DNA of 64,000 nucleotides from Plutella xylostella (lineage: Eukaryota > Arthropoda > Insecta > Lepidoptera > Plutellidae): assembly GCF_932276165.1 (NCBI RefSeq), contig NC_064012.1, positions 8,811,501 to 8,875,500 of the forward strand, in the 5' to 3' direction. The notes beneath the pieces are model-generated. The model searched no databases and was not told where the DNA came from. It was given only the letters and a program-made list of their open reading frames with translations. Below, in pieces: positions 24,363 through 34,805 of the stretch. The position numbers and the translations under genes were made by a program. Each line of letters starts with the position of its first letter. Position 1 is the first letter of the stretch.

Positions 24363-24815
24363 AATTAAAAAAAATCATAACTTCCATTTGAAAGCTTTTT
24401 TACCAAAACCGACTATCACGCCCTTTCCATTTGTGTATATATTTTTTTATCCTATCTCCCTTTGAATACCGTTTTTTAAACGCATTATAGATCATTGACA
24501 GACACATATATTAAAATAAAATTAAATTCGCAACGCCACAAAATTATAAAATTCGCCGCATAGCTGAGCTTTATACATATTTTGTACTGTACATATCTAA
24601 GGTTTAACGTATGTAATTAAGTACCCAATACTTCATATTAGTTAGTAATTACCTAAATTATATTACTTAAAGGTATTAGAAGAAAACACTATGTTGATCA
24701 TCAGACGAGCAAAGCATGGCGTTGGATTAGAGGTTGTATTGTAGGTAGTATTAGTTTATTGCCCTTGAAATTAGCTTTGACTAAAGGATTGCTTGAAGAA
24801 TTAAGTAGTTGATTA
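24363..24815. other. No gene seen
   Basis: AT-rich spacer between an RTE fragment and a SINE. The last 15 bases are the SINE target duplication. Confidence 0.35.
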
Positions 24816-25101
24816 TTTTATTCTATTCTATTCTCCGTGGGGGTGTAAGTACCTGCACCAGGCTCTCTCGAGTGGAACCTTTGTGCATATATATCCCCAA
24901 GGTCTAAACTGCCTTCCTAAGCTTGGACCATTTCCCACCACGCTGGTTCACTGCGGCTCACGATGTTTTCCTTCACCGTAAGAGCGATGGTATACATTGT
25001 ACTTAAGTTAAAAGAACTCATTGGTACATGTCAGCGCCGGGATCGAACCCGCATCTCTTGCGTGAGAAGCGGGCGCTTACCCGACTGAGCTACCACGGCT
25101 C
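24816..25101 (-). mobile_element. tRNA-derived SINE with 15-base target duplication
   Basis: Flanked by perfect copies of TTAAGTAGTTGATTA (24801-24815 and 25102-25116). On the minus strand the head carries a pol III A box (GTGGTAGCTCAGTCGGG) and a B box (GCGGGTTCGATCCCGG), then a tRNA-unrelated body, then a tail of ATAGA/ATTCT-type units. Other copies in this window: 51208-51299 (3' part), 58474-58535 (head only) and 61081-61291 (body). Its target duplications are undamaged, so the insertion is probably young. Confidence 0.93.
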
Positions 25102-25116
25102 TTAAGTAGTTGATTA

Positions 25117-25910
25117 ATAAAATGAAGTATTTTTAGCGAACTTTTACTGACATTCATAACTGGCCCTCCTACAGATTGCGCTTTACGGTTTATGGGTTAC
25201 CTGGAAGTGTTTTTTTTTTAGTTACCATTCTTTGAAATTGCCGGCTCTAGGCTATCATACATAGGTACTTTAAATTAAGCTTTAAAATTAAATTTCAATA
25301 TTGCATTATCGTGTCCTGTTCTCTTACGAGTTGTACCTCCACGAGTTCCGTAGCAACTGTACTACGTCCAGTGTACAGTTTGGTTCAAACAACTTGGTAG
25401 TTCTGAATTTGCCAGCGAATTTACTTTTTGTCGTGTCAAAAACTAACAAACCGCCTATTCATTAACTTCAGGAACCATCAACTTATTTGGACCGAGCTGA
25501 GCCATGGGCATCAGCAACCTGATGGCAATGGCTACTCCTTTTACCACGGGGACAATCCATAGACTATAGACACACTCTAGTGTTTATCACCGAAACTAAG
25601 AAGAAGATCAACTAATATTAAACAGTTAGTAGTTTTAACATAAGAGCGGTAAGAACGAAAATCCTATAGCACATATTAATTATGTAAAGCGAAGTCCGCA
25701 GCGACAAAAGTTGCCGAAAGAAAGTTTTATTTTTGTGCAGTCCTCTCGATTATTTCGTAACGGACCTGTTTTTAATAACTCTTTGTAAACGCATATACTT
25801 GATTCTTCGAGCCTTGAGGCAGGACATTTACAAAAATGAGGTCGACCGACCAGATACAGTTCAAGGAAAAGCGATTTTCACAATCACCAATAACTTTAAC
25901 CATTTAAGAG
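25117..25910. other. No gene seen
   Basis: Unassigned sequence between a SINE and an RTE fragment. Confidence 0.35.
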
Positions 25911-26085
25911 TGGAGACCACGAACAGGCAAATGCAACGTGGGAAGCCCTCCTGCCCGCTGGACTGACGACCTTAGGCGGGTAGCCGGTAGTAGTTGGATA
26001 AGGAAGTCCGAGGACCGAGTGTTGTGGCGCTCCTTGGGAGAGGCCTATGTCCAGCAGTGGATGATTATTGGCTGATGATGAATAA
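25911..26085 (+). mobile_element. RTE-type LINE 3' fragment
   Basis: Encodes RPRTGKCNVGSPPARWTDDL, RRVAGSSWIRKSEDRVLW and LGEAYVQQWMIIG before a stop and a TGATGATGA tail. This is homologous to the C-terminus of the intact RTE ORF. Its tail is nearly identical to that of the fragment at 24148-24362, so the two belong to one subfamily. Confidence 0.85.
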
Positions 26086-26953
26086 CTTTAACCACCTCGT
26101 ATTGTTTTGTACGAGTTTGACGATTAACGAATCCCCGTTGTCGTTGACATATTCAACGGCAACAGGCAGATTCGTAATAGATAATAGTCGGTATATAGTT
26201 GATGCTTTTAGCTTTTGGGAGTGGATTACAATAGATCATGAACTACCTGTAAATTTCGGAACTCTATATTGATATTTACCTATTATAGCTATGTGGTGTG
26301 TTTCTCATTCATAATAAATATAAATCATAATAAATGTGACCTTGTATGCCAGTAATAAGCGCTAATAAGCTAGGTACAAAGTCGCACGGCCATTCTTTCT
26401 CCAAAAACAAACTAACAATGTGAAGGTTCCGTTTATGTAGGTGTAAGCAAAATAATTAACTTCTTACATCTTAATTAAGATTACTTAGTTAAGTATTTAT
26501 AGGATCAAACTCGTACTTAGGTACAATATTTTTAAGTTAATGCTGATTATAGGTACGGTCAAGTGCAGAGAAACCTGACCCCCTCTCATAGTAACAATGC
26601 TTCTGAGGGGGGTCAGTTTTCTCTACACCTTACTGTACCTAACAATTTTAAAAAATATAAATATTTGTAAAAAAAAATACTTTCAGCAAAACTTCTAGAC
26701 ATCACGAAGCTGAAACACCTAAACCTGAAATACCTGCTAAAATAAGTATGTATCCAAAATAACTAGGTAAGTATACATAAAAATACCCAGGTATATCCTG
26801 ACCTCTGATGATAATTTGGCGATTACGAAACTGAGCCCACGAAACCACAAAATCACTCAAAAAATGTGCACCTAAAAAAAAACTATCACTTAAACTGAAC
26901 TCAAATTCGTCATTCTGAGTGAGTAAAGAGGTGATCTAGAATGTTGATCTTAC
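26086..26953. other. No gene seen
   Basis: AT-rich, with one hairpin MITE at 26550-26641. Probably part of a long 5' intron of the reductase if the exon proposed at 26954-27058 is right. Confidence 0.35.
26550..26641. mobile_element. Short hairpin MITE
   Basis: Arms of about 37 bases (TAGGTACGGTCAAGTGCAG, then AGAAACCTGACCCCCTC) are matched by inverse sequence ending CTTACTGTACCTA, with about 18 bases between. A few mismatches. No coding capacity. Confidence 0.75.
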
Positions 26954-27058
26954 TTGTTGATGTTGTTGTGTTGTCGTGAAGATTCAGTTCTGGAGGCTGT
27001 TGTCTCGCGACCGTCGACTGGCGACCCCACCGATACCCGCGCGGACGCAACGCAAACT
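26954..27058 (-). promoter_or_regulatory. Candidate promoter and non-coding first exon on the minus strand
   Basis: A GC-rich island at about 26985-27070 stands out from its AT-rich surroundings. On the minus strand it shows a TTCAGTTT initiator match near 27058, then about 105 bases without an obvious coding frame, then a donor CAA|GTAAGA with GT at 26953-26952. The fatty acyl-CoA reductase needs an upstream untranslated exon and is the next minus-strand gene downstream, so this is the best candidate. A different transcript is possible. Confidence 0.35.
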
Positions 27059-28322
27059 GAACCATCCGCCGCGAAGCCTACACGTTTGTAGTAAACAAAT
27101 CCAACGTAACCTTCCAAAAAACTCTGCATGGTTACTCTACCTAAACCAAAAGGAAAGAACTAGAGCTGTGCTACCATCGGCACGGTTAATGCAACCAGAT
27201 AGAGTCGTGGTTGCCGCATCTGTGCTCCGAAACTTCGTTGTTCGTAAGGTAGAGTGTCCCGCCAGAACCAGATCAACGCCGTTAAGATCCGAATTGCCAA
27301 AACAATCTCGAACGATCGGTGTCTTAATTTTTTATTGTTACTTTCGTTTCTGCGCGGGTCGTCGGTGCCTCGTGGTATGGTCGTAATTATTGGCCGCATC
27401 TATAGTTTTATGGTATTTTTCCATTGTGGTTTCAGAATACGTAGTATGTAACTATGTAGCTATGTCCCTTTTTTTAACCGACTTCGAAAAAAGTTGGAGG
27501 TTTTCAATTCGTCTGTATGTATTTCATGTTAAAACAGTAGATTTAACTATGTGCCTCTATTTGGAGTTTGGAGAATGGAATGAATCATATAAATATGTTT
27601 TCTGAGTGTCATGAAGTCATGAATGATGGATAACGTACATTAAAATAGGTTCAGTCAGAAGTTCATACTTTTGCTTTGTTGTCACCATTTTAAAATTGGC
27701 ACTGTCTGTAGTGGTAGTGTTAGTGATAATAACCAGTTATACGAGTTGTTAATAGGTAGTTGTTACAAAAAACCTATATTTTTTCAAAATTCGAATTTAT
27801 TACGTTGGTTACGTCAATCCCTTTTCTACATTCCTATACATACTTTAACTTTTAAATTTAAAATTGATGATTTCGGAAATGGCCCCATTAATTCGACTAT
27901 CGAGGAGAATCTCAAAAAGGTTTGCTAAGCATGGGTTGGTTATTAGCTATAACCTTAAATTCATGTTGTGTCACAAAAAAAATAACCATGTATCAAATAA
28001 TTTGAATAACAAATCACATATAACTACGTAAGTAGCGAAACAGGTTAGAAAATTACCTTTTTCTATGGGACATTAATTTCTTAATATACCTACGTTTTCA
28101 CAAATCATTTGTTTCCTAATCAGTAGTTATTACACGAAAGGTCCTTTATTTATAAGGATTAGGTTTACTTCACTTTTCTCAAACAATGAAAAACTGAAGT
28201 CCTTATTCCAGTACAAATACCTACCTCAGGTAGAAATCATAAGATTTAAATTTTATTATGAGGCTTATGATATTGAATACTACACGCTACAGGCTACGAA
28301 TAAGGTATTCGTAGTTAGTATA
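27059..28322. other. No gene seen; fragment of a common repeat at about 27463-27530
   Basis: The stretch TTTTTTTAACCGACTTCGAA followed by GTTGGAGGTTTTCAATTCG resembles a repeat found widely in Lepidoptera (recollection, not checked). The remainder is unassigned. Confidence 0.4.
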
Positions 28323-29480
28323 CAGGGTGATTGGTAAGTCGATGTATTCCTTTAAATGGGTTGTAGACTAAGGCATTTCCTGCCGATTTAACCCCATAAT
28401 GCATTATCCGAAAGTCAACCATTTCTGAGTTATTTCAGATTTAGGTTTTTTAAAGAATTTTGCCAAAATTTATGTTTAAAAGCAAAATATTTCAAAAACT
28501 ATCATATTTTTTTGTAACTTTTTTGATTGTTTTGCATTGGTGTCACCTTAGTCAACTAATTAAAGTAATTAATTGTGCAACATTTAACTTAATTTAGACA
28601 CAGTGCTTCAAAAGAAATAGATGAAACATTAAGAAGATGTTACGAAAGGAGAAAACAAAAATGCTAATTTAAAAAAGAATTTTATCTGACAATTTTTCAG
28701 GCACTAAAGCTTAAGGGTGTTATTCATAAAAAAACCTTAAAGTAGGTTTACTGAGCTCAATAGTTACGGAACACATTAAGCCTATTTGAGGTTTCGTAAA
28801 AATCTCTATTCATAATAGTTCCGTAAACCTTCAGTAAGTATAGTGATGCTAATAGATTTCACAGACCAAACATTTTGACATTTACCCTATTAAGTTGCCG
28901 GTCCGACGAAACCATAAACAAAAATAGCGAAAACTTTCATTCATTTATCAATCTCTATTATCTATGTTAGCCACGGCGCGGCACTTAAAAAAGTTTACGT
29001 TGGCTTAAAGGCGCAGTAGGCCAAGCCAAAACCCACAAAAAAAAAATTAAATTTTTACGTTACCATGGCAACTTATTTTCAGCAAATATTAACTCACAAC
29101 AAATGTCAAATCGTCAATAAAGCAGAACAGCTGTTGACCGGCCGCCATGTTTTTGTACAAGAGGAGGCTTACGGAAGGTGTATAGTAGGGTCCAGCCAAC
29201 TTTAGCATATCAAGGTTTTACGAATCAGTTGGAGAGTTCTTTGGCGCTATTGATCGTTTATGAATAAAGTTTTTTTGACATTTGCTTATAGCAGGCTTAT
29301 AGGTCTCCCGTAACTTTTTATGAATAAGACCGTAAAAATATAACCAATTTATAAGATTTAAAATGACATATTCCAATGGTATGACCAAGATATAGCCAAA
29401 TAGGCGGACAAATCTCAGTAGGGAAACAACCAAGATTTTGTTCCAATTTTAAGTTAAAAGTGTTATAACTGGACTTTGTA
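28323..29480. repeat. Relative of the Tpi-intron fold-back, interrupted by another element
   Basis: The left part starts CAGGGTGATTGGTAAGTCG and follows 4359-4740 in order: AATGCATTATCC, CAACCATTTC, GACAATTTTTCAGGCACT. The right part (29332 onward) matches the middle of that repeat (AAATAGGCGGACAAA...). The element at 28715-29331 separates them. Confidence 0.65.
28715..29331. mobile_element. TIR DNA element next to a TTAA
   Basis: It starts GGGTGTTATTCATAAAAA and ends TTTTTATGAATAAGACC, inverted repeats of about 17 bases. It is preceded by TTAA and followed by GTAA, so a TTAA duplication (piggyBac-like) with one mutation, or a TAA duplication (Harbinger-like), is possible. No transposase ORF. 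Confidence 0.65.
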
Positions 29481-30099
29481 GAAATGGTTAGGAATTAGAA
29501 AAAAACATATGATACAAAAGTTTTAGATAATTTTTAGAGCTCCATTTTATTAGTTGAAAATATTTTTCTCCGATGCACCGTTTTCGAGATATAAGCGAAA
29601 AACCAAAAATTCATACCTTTAACCCCCCCCTCTTCCCCCCCGCTCATCACCTAGGAGTCAGGACTTTTGATATGTTAACAACCAAAGCCCCCTGAACAAG
29701 TTTCTGAAGCAATCTCTTAGTTACCTGCTCACGCACTCTACACCTCATTCCTTGACTGGACTATTACGGGTGGTCAAGGGAAAACGTTATTTTGATATTC
29801 GGATGTTTTGGCAAACTGCTCATTTGGTATACTTACAATGGTTTTGGGAATCTAAAATATTGTAACGTAGTGGGGGTTTTGGTAATTGTACGTTTTGGAA
29901 CATAGGTACTTATATAGGTATTAGGTCTACCTTGGACAGACTATTCGACTAGGCAATAGGAACTTCGAAAAGGAAGCTGCAAGGTGCGTACATGTATTTT
30001 GTATTTGACTGCATTTGAAGATTTGACAAATATTCACATCAAAACCTGAAGGCAAAGGTCTTCTGGTAGGTATACATATATCATGTACTGTATGTATCA
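29481..30099. other. No gene seen
   Basis: AT-rich sequence with a C-rich run near 29624-29641. No feature with defined ends recognised. Confidence 0.35.
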
Positions 30100-30372
30100 T
30101 AGACGTGGACACTGGCGGTTGGACTGGGACTGGTCCACCGATTCAAAACTGATCAGCGGGCATAGGAAAGAGCTAAGCTTGGTGGTTCTTTGAAGGACCA
30201 TATCAGAAATGAAGTAATCCGTGAGAGAACTCGCGTAGCCGATATAGCTCTTAAAATCTGTATGCATGTATATGGGCCGACCATAGCTGCCGAAGAACCG
30301 ATGACCAGTGGGGCAAATGAGCTTAAGAGCGGAGATTACCAACAGTCAACCGTAGCGGGGGGGGGGGGGGGG
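30100..30372 (+). mobile_element. Decayed RTE-type LINE fragment ending in a poly(G) run
   Basis: Broken frames encode LVHRFKT, then GGSLKDHIRNEVIRERTRVA and DIAL, the same blocks as LIHKLRVAQ and DRIRNEEIRRRTKVTDIA in the intact RTE. The stretch after 30280 (CCGAAGAACCGATGACCAGT) recurs at 33063. A run of about 17 G (30356-30372) closes it. Confidence 0.7.
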
Positions 30373-30959
30373 CACCTTCGGGCCAGCTGGTCCAAGGACC
30401 TTTATTGGTTATTTACCCTATATGGTATATGTATGTACCTATATCGTTCGGCTAGGCCGTAATCGTTCACTGTAAAGTTTTTTTTATTTAGTAACTACCT
30501 AGTTACCGAAGTGAAAATGAAAAAATATAAATTTAAGATATCTTTATTTATAAAGTAGGTACAATTAAAATGTATCCTGGTCCTGGTTCTAAACCTAGGA
30601 TACCCTGTACCCTGTACTATGGCCAGGTATTTTACTCGGTAGGTACAAGTAGTTACTTAGGTACAAATCTACCTACTAAGTTTAGTTCTAAATTAATTTT
30701 ATCTACATAGGTATAATGTGACAGTAAATTTGAATATAAATAATTAACAACGCGTCTGATAAACCCTTACTTAAGTACTTATATTACAGACATAATCATA
30801 ACCATTGACGGGTAAAACTAATTACAATAATAGGTAAGTAAATACCTATGCATAATATATTTCTATTGTCTATGTAATGAGCTAGCTAAAACTTATGCCT
30901 AATCAGTTGAATTATTCAGGTTTTTTTTCCTATAGCAATGCCGAGTTTATCTTGTCTAT

Positions 30960-33900
30960 TTATTGACTCCGTATATGGACCTTCATGTCTCCGAGGCGGT
31001 GCACGGGCCACATGCACTCGCATCCAGCTGGAATCACCATCGTCTTGGTCTCCCAGCAGTCACTGGGAAAAAAAAAGATGGTTCTTACGTTCTGTGAAAT
31101 AGTACTGTTTAATCGAAACAGTCAGATATAAGTACTCATAAGTAATTAAGATTAATTTGGTTGGTGCGTTACCTTAAGCAGGGTTACATTTAGTAAAAGA
31201 AATAAGCTGTAATTCTCCAAATATTGAAAAAAAAAATACACTCAGGTTGACTTTATAGACGGAAAAGGCTGGTGTCGAGTTGCAAATATCGACATTAAAT
31301 CTTATACCTACTATGTCTTTTTCTTGCCATATATTTAAAGCAAGGCTTTCTGCAACACGGAGCTAGAAAAGTACGCCGTAGACAGCAAAAATATTAAATA
31401 TGTATTTAATTTATGACTATAAACCTATAAATTGATAAAGGTATTAGGTAACCATCCACGTCATATTTTTATGGTATGTGTGAAAACTGGAACTAACACA
31501 CCCACAAATTCATAGAATATGTAGAATAGGACTGGTCGAAATTATGTAGATTAACTCACATAAGTAATTAGTAGGTTTTATGAGAAAAGACGGGGTTTCC
31601 CTACCTTTAAACAAAATAAGTAGTTCAAACTTATAGCTGTAACTTGAGTAGGTATAAATGTAAAACAGTTTTGCAACTGGTGAAAAGTTGTCTTACTTAT
31701 AAAATAATTAATAAAATTGCCTAATTAAGGCAAAAGTAAAAGGATCAGAGTTTTATTCAATTTACTTAATCCAAATTCATTAAAAAACATATGTGGGTAA
31801 AGTACCTACATACCTACCATGTATTGGTACAAAGGTATACTTTCACTGGGGACAGGCTCACAATCACTAGCAGTGACTTCTGTACGATGACTTTAGAAGG
31901 CCTCCAAAATTTATGTTAATTTTTATCTTATGCTTATTATACTTATTGATTAAATACGGTTATCGTTTTTGTGGAACAGTTTCTCATTTCAATCAATCTA
32001 ATTTACTCAGAGATAATTCAATAACAGAGAATAGAAGAATAGAATAAGAATAGAATCTTGACAGATGTGTCAAAATTCAACCACTAATACCTGGTTAAGC
32101 TCTAACCGACTATGTAGAAATTGGCACAAAGTATGATATAATTATAAGTCCTTATAAATAAGTTCATGCTGAAGTTGAATGAGTGAAGTGTGTAACTGGG
32201 TCTTTCCTGCTCAGGTTCAGCTTGTGGGCATTTATTGAGATAAGACATGAAGCTTCTAGTTTTCGAATGCATTTTTTCTTCGTTAAACTCACCTTGTGTA
32301 TCTCCTTCTTGTTAAATGTATTGTTTTGTTCCATTGTATGCAAGAGAATCCGAGGCTGGAGCAAATCTATAAGTACAAAAGCATTTAGGTTTTAATTTAA
32401 AAAGACCGAACCGAAGACAAATATGAGGAGGAGACAGGTTTGAGATTCGAGTATATGAGAGCATAATAGTAATTTAGTCACAATATAAATCTATAAGCAT
32501 ATTGTATATGCATGTAAGGTTTTCTTTAATCTAAATATAACCTAGATTCGGGAAGAAGTGGGGGAGATGCAGCCCGGGGTTTATAAACATAAACTTCCCT
32601 CGAAAATCACTCGGTTACAAACGAAGTGGTCCACCAATCCGCAATGAGTCTGCGTGGTGGACTAGGCCTAACCCTCCTTCATTGGAAGGAGACCCGTGCC
32701 CGAGCAGAAGAGAAGTGATGGGTTGTCATGATGATGATGACAAAGGAAGTGCTCGTTACTTTTGGTTTTAGCCCTTCCTCCTAACTCGTACTTCAATATA
32801 GGTACATTAAATACCTCATTGTTTATGTCGTTTTCCGGGGAGCGTTCGACGCATCGCACCTCCTCGTAGAAGGCTGGTCGGTATTCGTACTCGATTGTGT
32901 TCAGTCTTCTTATTTTCCGCTCCAAGTGGCAAATCGGAAAATGCTTCTGGAAACAATACGAACTTTAATAAAATTAAACATAGGCACCACCAGCTATTAT
33001 TAACACAACAACTATTAATAATCATTGATAACGCTGAAGTGGTAGAACGTCTACCATATAATGCCGAAGAACCAATTACCAGTGGGTTACATGAGTTCTT
33101 GAGTGGAGACTATATGTACAGCGTAGTCCGCTTGCTGTATCAGCGACCTTGACAAGTGGCCGATAGTGGCTGAACGAGAAAAGCTTATATCTAAGTATGT
33201 AATAATGTATTAACCTGCGATGGAAACGCCATTTGTCTCAAGCTACGTTCCCGGGAATTGTCGCTCAAAGATTCGGTGTATTCTGGCAATATCTGAAAAA
33301 TAATGTAGTAGTAAGCGTCTTTAAGGTCTTTAAACGAGATACTGCAAAAGCACCACATATATGTATGATATTGTTTTAGAGCTAGATTTACGATCGAACG
33401 CAAGAATATCCAAGCCACTCTCTTCCTAAAGCATAAGCATGACTGCCACGTGTGACAAAACGTGACACCCCAAGCAGTTCATAATGAGTTCATATAACCA
33501 GCCGAATTCAAAGAACGAAGGCTATACAACAACTATTGCTAGCCTAGCGTCATCGTGATAGTCGTGAGTGGCCAACGTAGAAAACCTGTTGCGCTTAGCG
33601 AAGAATAGAGATATAGAAGTATGCAGAGCAGATCGCCAACTTCCAGTAGTGGAGAGACTGGAGAGGCACTAGAAGAAGAAGAAATTACTTCTAAAGGATC
33701 GTCGCAATCCAAGTCCACACCCGCTGCCTGCATCCTCTCTTGTCGATTGCGCTCCAATCGGCCCAGGACCGAGTTCAGGACTCTGTCCGGGAACGGAATC
33801 CGGATCTCTTTGCCATCTTCCTTCGAGTCTAGCAGCGTTGTGCTCATGCAGTAACATATGAAAAATACCTATAATAATAAGATAATATAAGTATGTGCAG

Positions 33901-34805
33901 TGAGACGGATAGGGACGGCACAGGGAGAACATACGAGAATTTTATTTTTAGTAAGTAAATTGGTGTTTCCTCTGGGTGTAGCAATACTTAATAGAAATCC
34001 GGCTTTACGCTTGCTGCCATACTATATCTGACCTCTGTAGAGTATCATAAAAATGTAAATATTTAAAACCTTGATTTAGTATCTGTTAAGTAATACAATA
34101 TTTTCTAAATATAAATATAAACACATTGTTTATGCATTAAAAATTTACAACATTAACCTTTCATGCAATCATTTTATTTTGAACACTTTCGCAATGCAGA
34201 ATTTTCCATAGCTAGAATAGATACTAGGTTTTATCTGACTTGAAATCATGAGAGATACCTATATGTAAATGTATAATAAATCTAATAATACATGAGACTG
34301 TGATGCAACAAATCGCGGGCGTATTTCGTAAAAACAAAACGGAGATACCTAACTAATTAACTATATTAGGTACGTATTTCGATTGAAAAAAGAAGATGCA
34401 CAACTATTATTTATAATTATTTTAGGTGATTGGTGAGCAACTGTGCATCGATGCGACTACCCACGATAGAAATGATACAATATTATTTTTTCACAAATGC
34501 TGCTAATTTAATAACTTAGTTTATTGATTTATTAATCAAGTACCTTTCATATGAATATCACAATTTAACACGCTTATTCGCACCCTCTTTTCTTGCGGCT
34601 TGAGTCAATCCAAGCGAGGGTGTAGACTAAGTTGCCATCGAGGTGAATGGTTCCACAAATAAACAGTAAACGTAGACCTGGCCGCGTTTGGTAGAATTCG
34701 GCAATTATTGGAAATAAGTGAGTGCAGCTTACATCTTATATGCATAATATAATAATTAAATATAGATTTTTTTCTTACCGTAAAAATAAGACTCCCAAGG
34801 AACAT
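30960..34805 (-). CDS. Secreted cystine-knot protein, trunk/PTTH/noggin-like (six coding exons)
   Basis: Minus-strand exons: 34805-34779, 33868-33689, 33292-33215, 32946-32815, 32366-32293, 31062-30960. Each junction is GT-AG, the phases join (0,0,0,0,2) and the product is 197 aa. A signal peptide spans the first intron (MFLGSLIFT then VFFICYC). The mature part has cysteines at 64, 101, 127, 141, 148, 166, 178 and 180. Key blocks are YRPAFYEEVRC, ICSSLGFSCIQWNKTIHLTR and DCWETKTMVIPAGCECMW, with a glycosylation sequon at N152. The order C-(x25)-C, a CxxxxxxC pair, an 'IHLTRRR' strand and a final CxC resembles the C-terminal knot of trunk, PTTH and noggin. It would be a secreted ligand or antagonist, perhaps cleaved near RKIRR (105-109). 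The family call is from pattern only; the exon structure is firmer. AATAAA overlaps the stop codon (30959-30964). Confidence 0.8.
32650..32750 (+). mobile_element. LINE tail fragment with TGATGATGA end
   Basis: GGAAGGAGACCCGTGCCCGA followed by AGAAGTGATGGGTTGTCATG and a GATGATGATGA tail. The same block occurs at 43196-43250. It lies in an intron of the cystine-knot gene. Confidence 0.6.
33040..33175 (+). mobile_element. Decayed RTE-type fragment in intron of cystine-knot gene
   Basis: Shares ATGCCGAAGAACCAATTACC and AGTGGAGACTAT-type sequence with the fragment at 30290-30345. Too short and diverged to translate convincingly. Confidence 0.5.

Noticed and set aside
24001..24387. Opposed 80- and 119-codon ORFs over the AT microsatellite
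   Set aside because: Both are made largely of Ile-Tyr repeats from the TA run plus RTE remnants.
26976..27386. 136-codon plus-strand ORF in the GC-rich island
   Set aside because: No domain, arginine-rich composition typical of random GC-rich frames; a minus-strand promoter explains the region better.
27671..27928. 85-codon plus-strand ORF
   Set aside because: No recognisable domain, no splice context, length expected by chance.
30960..34805. Cystine-knot gene as the PTTH gene itself
   Set aside because: The cysteine order is similar, but the sequence blocks do not resemble the strongly conserved lepidopteran PTTH; only a family-level resemblance is claimed.
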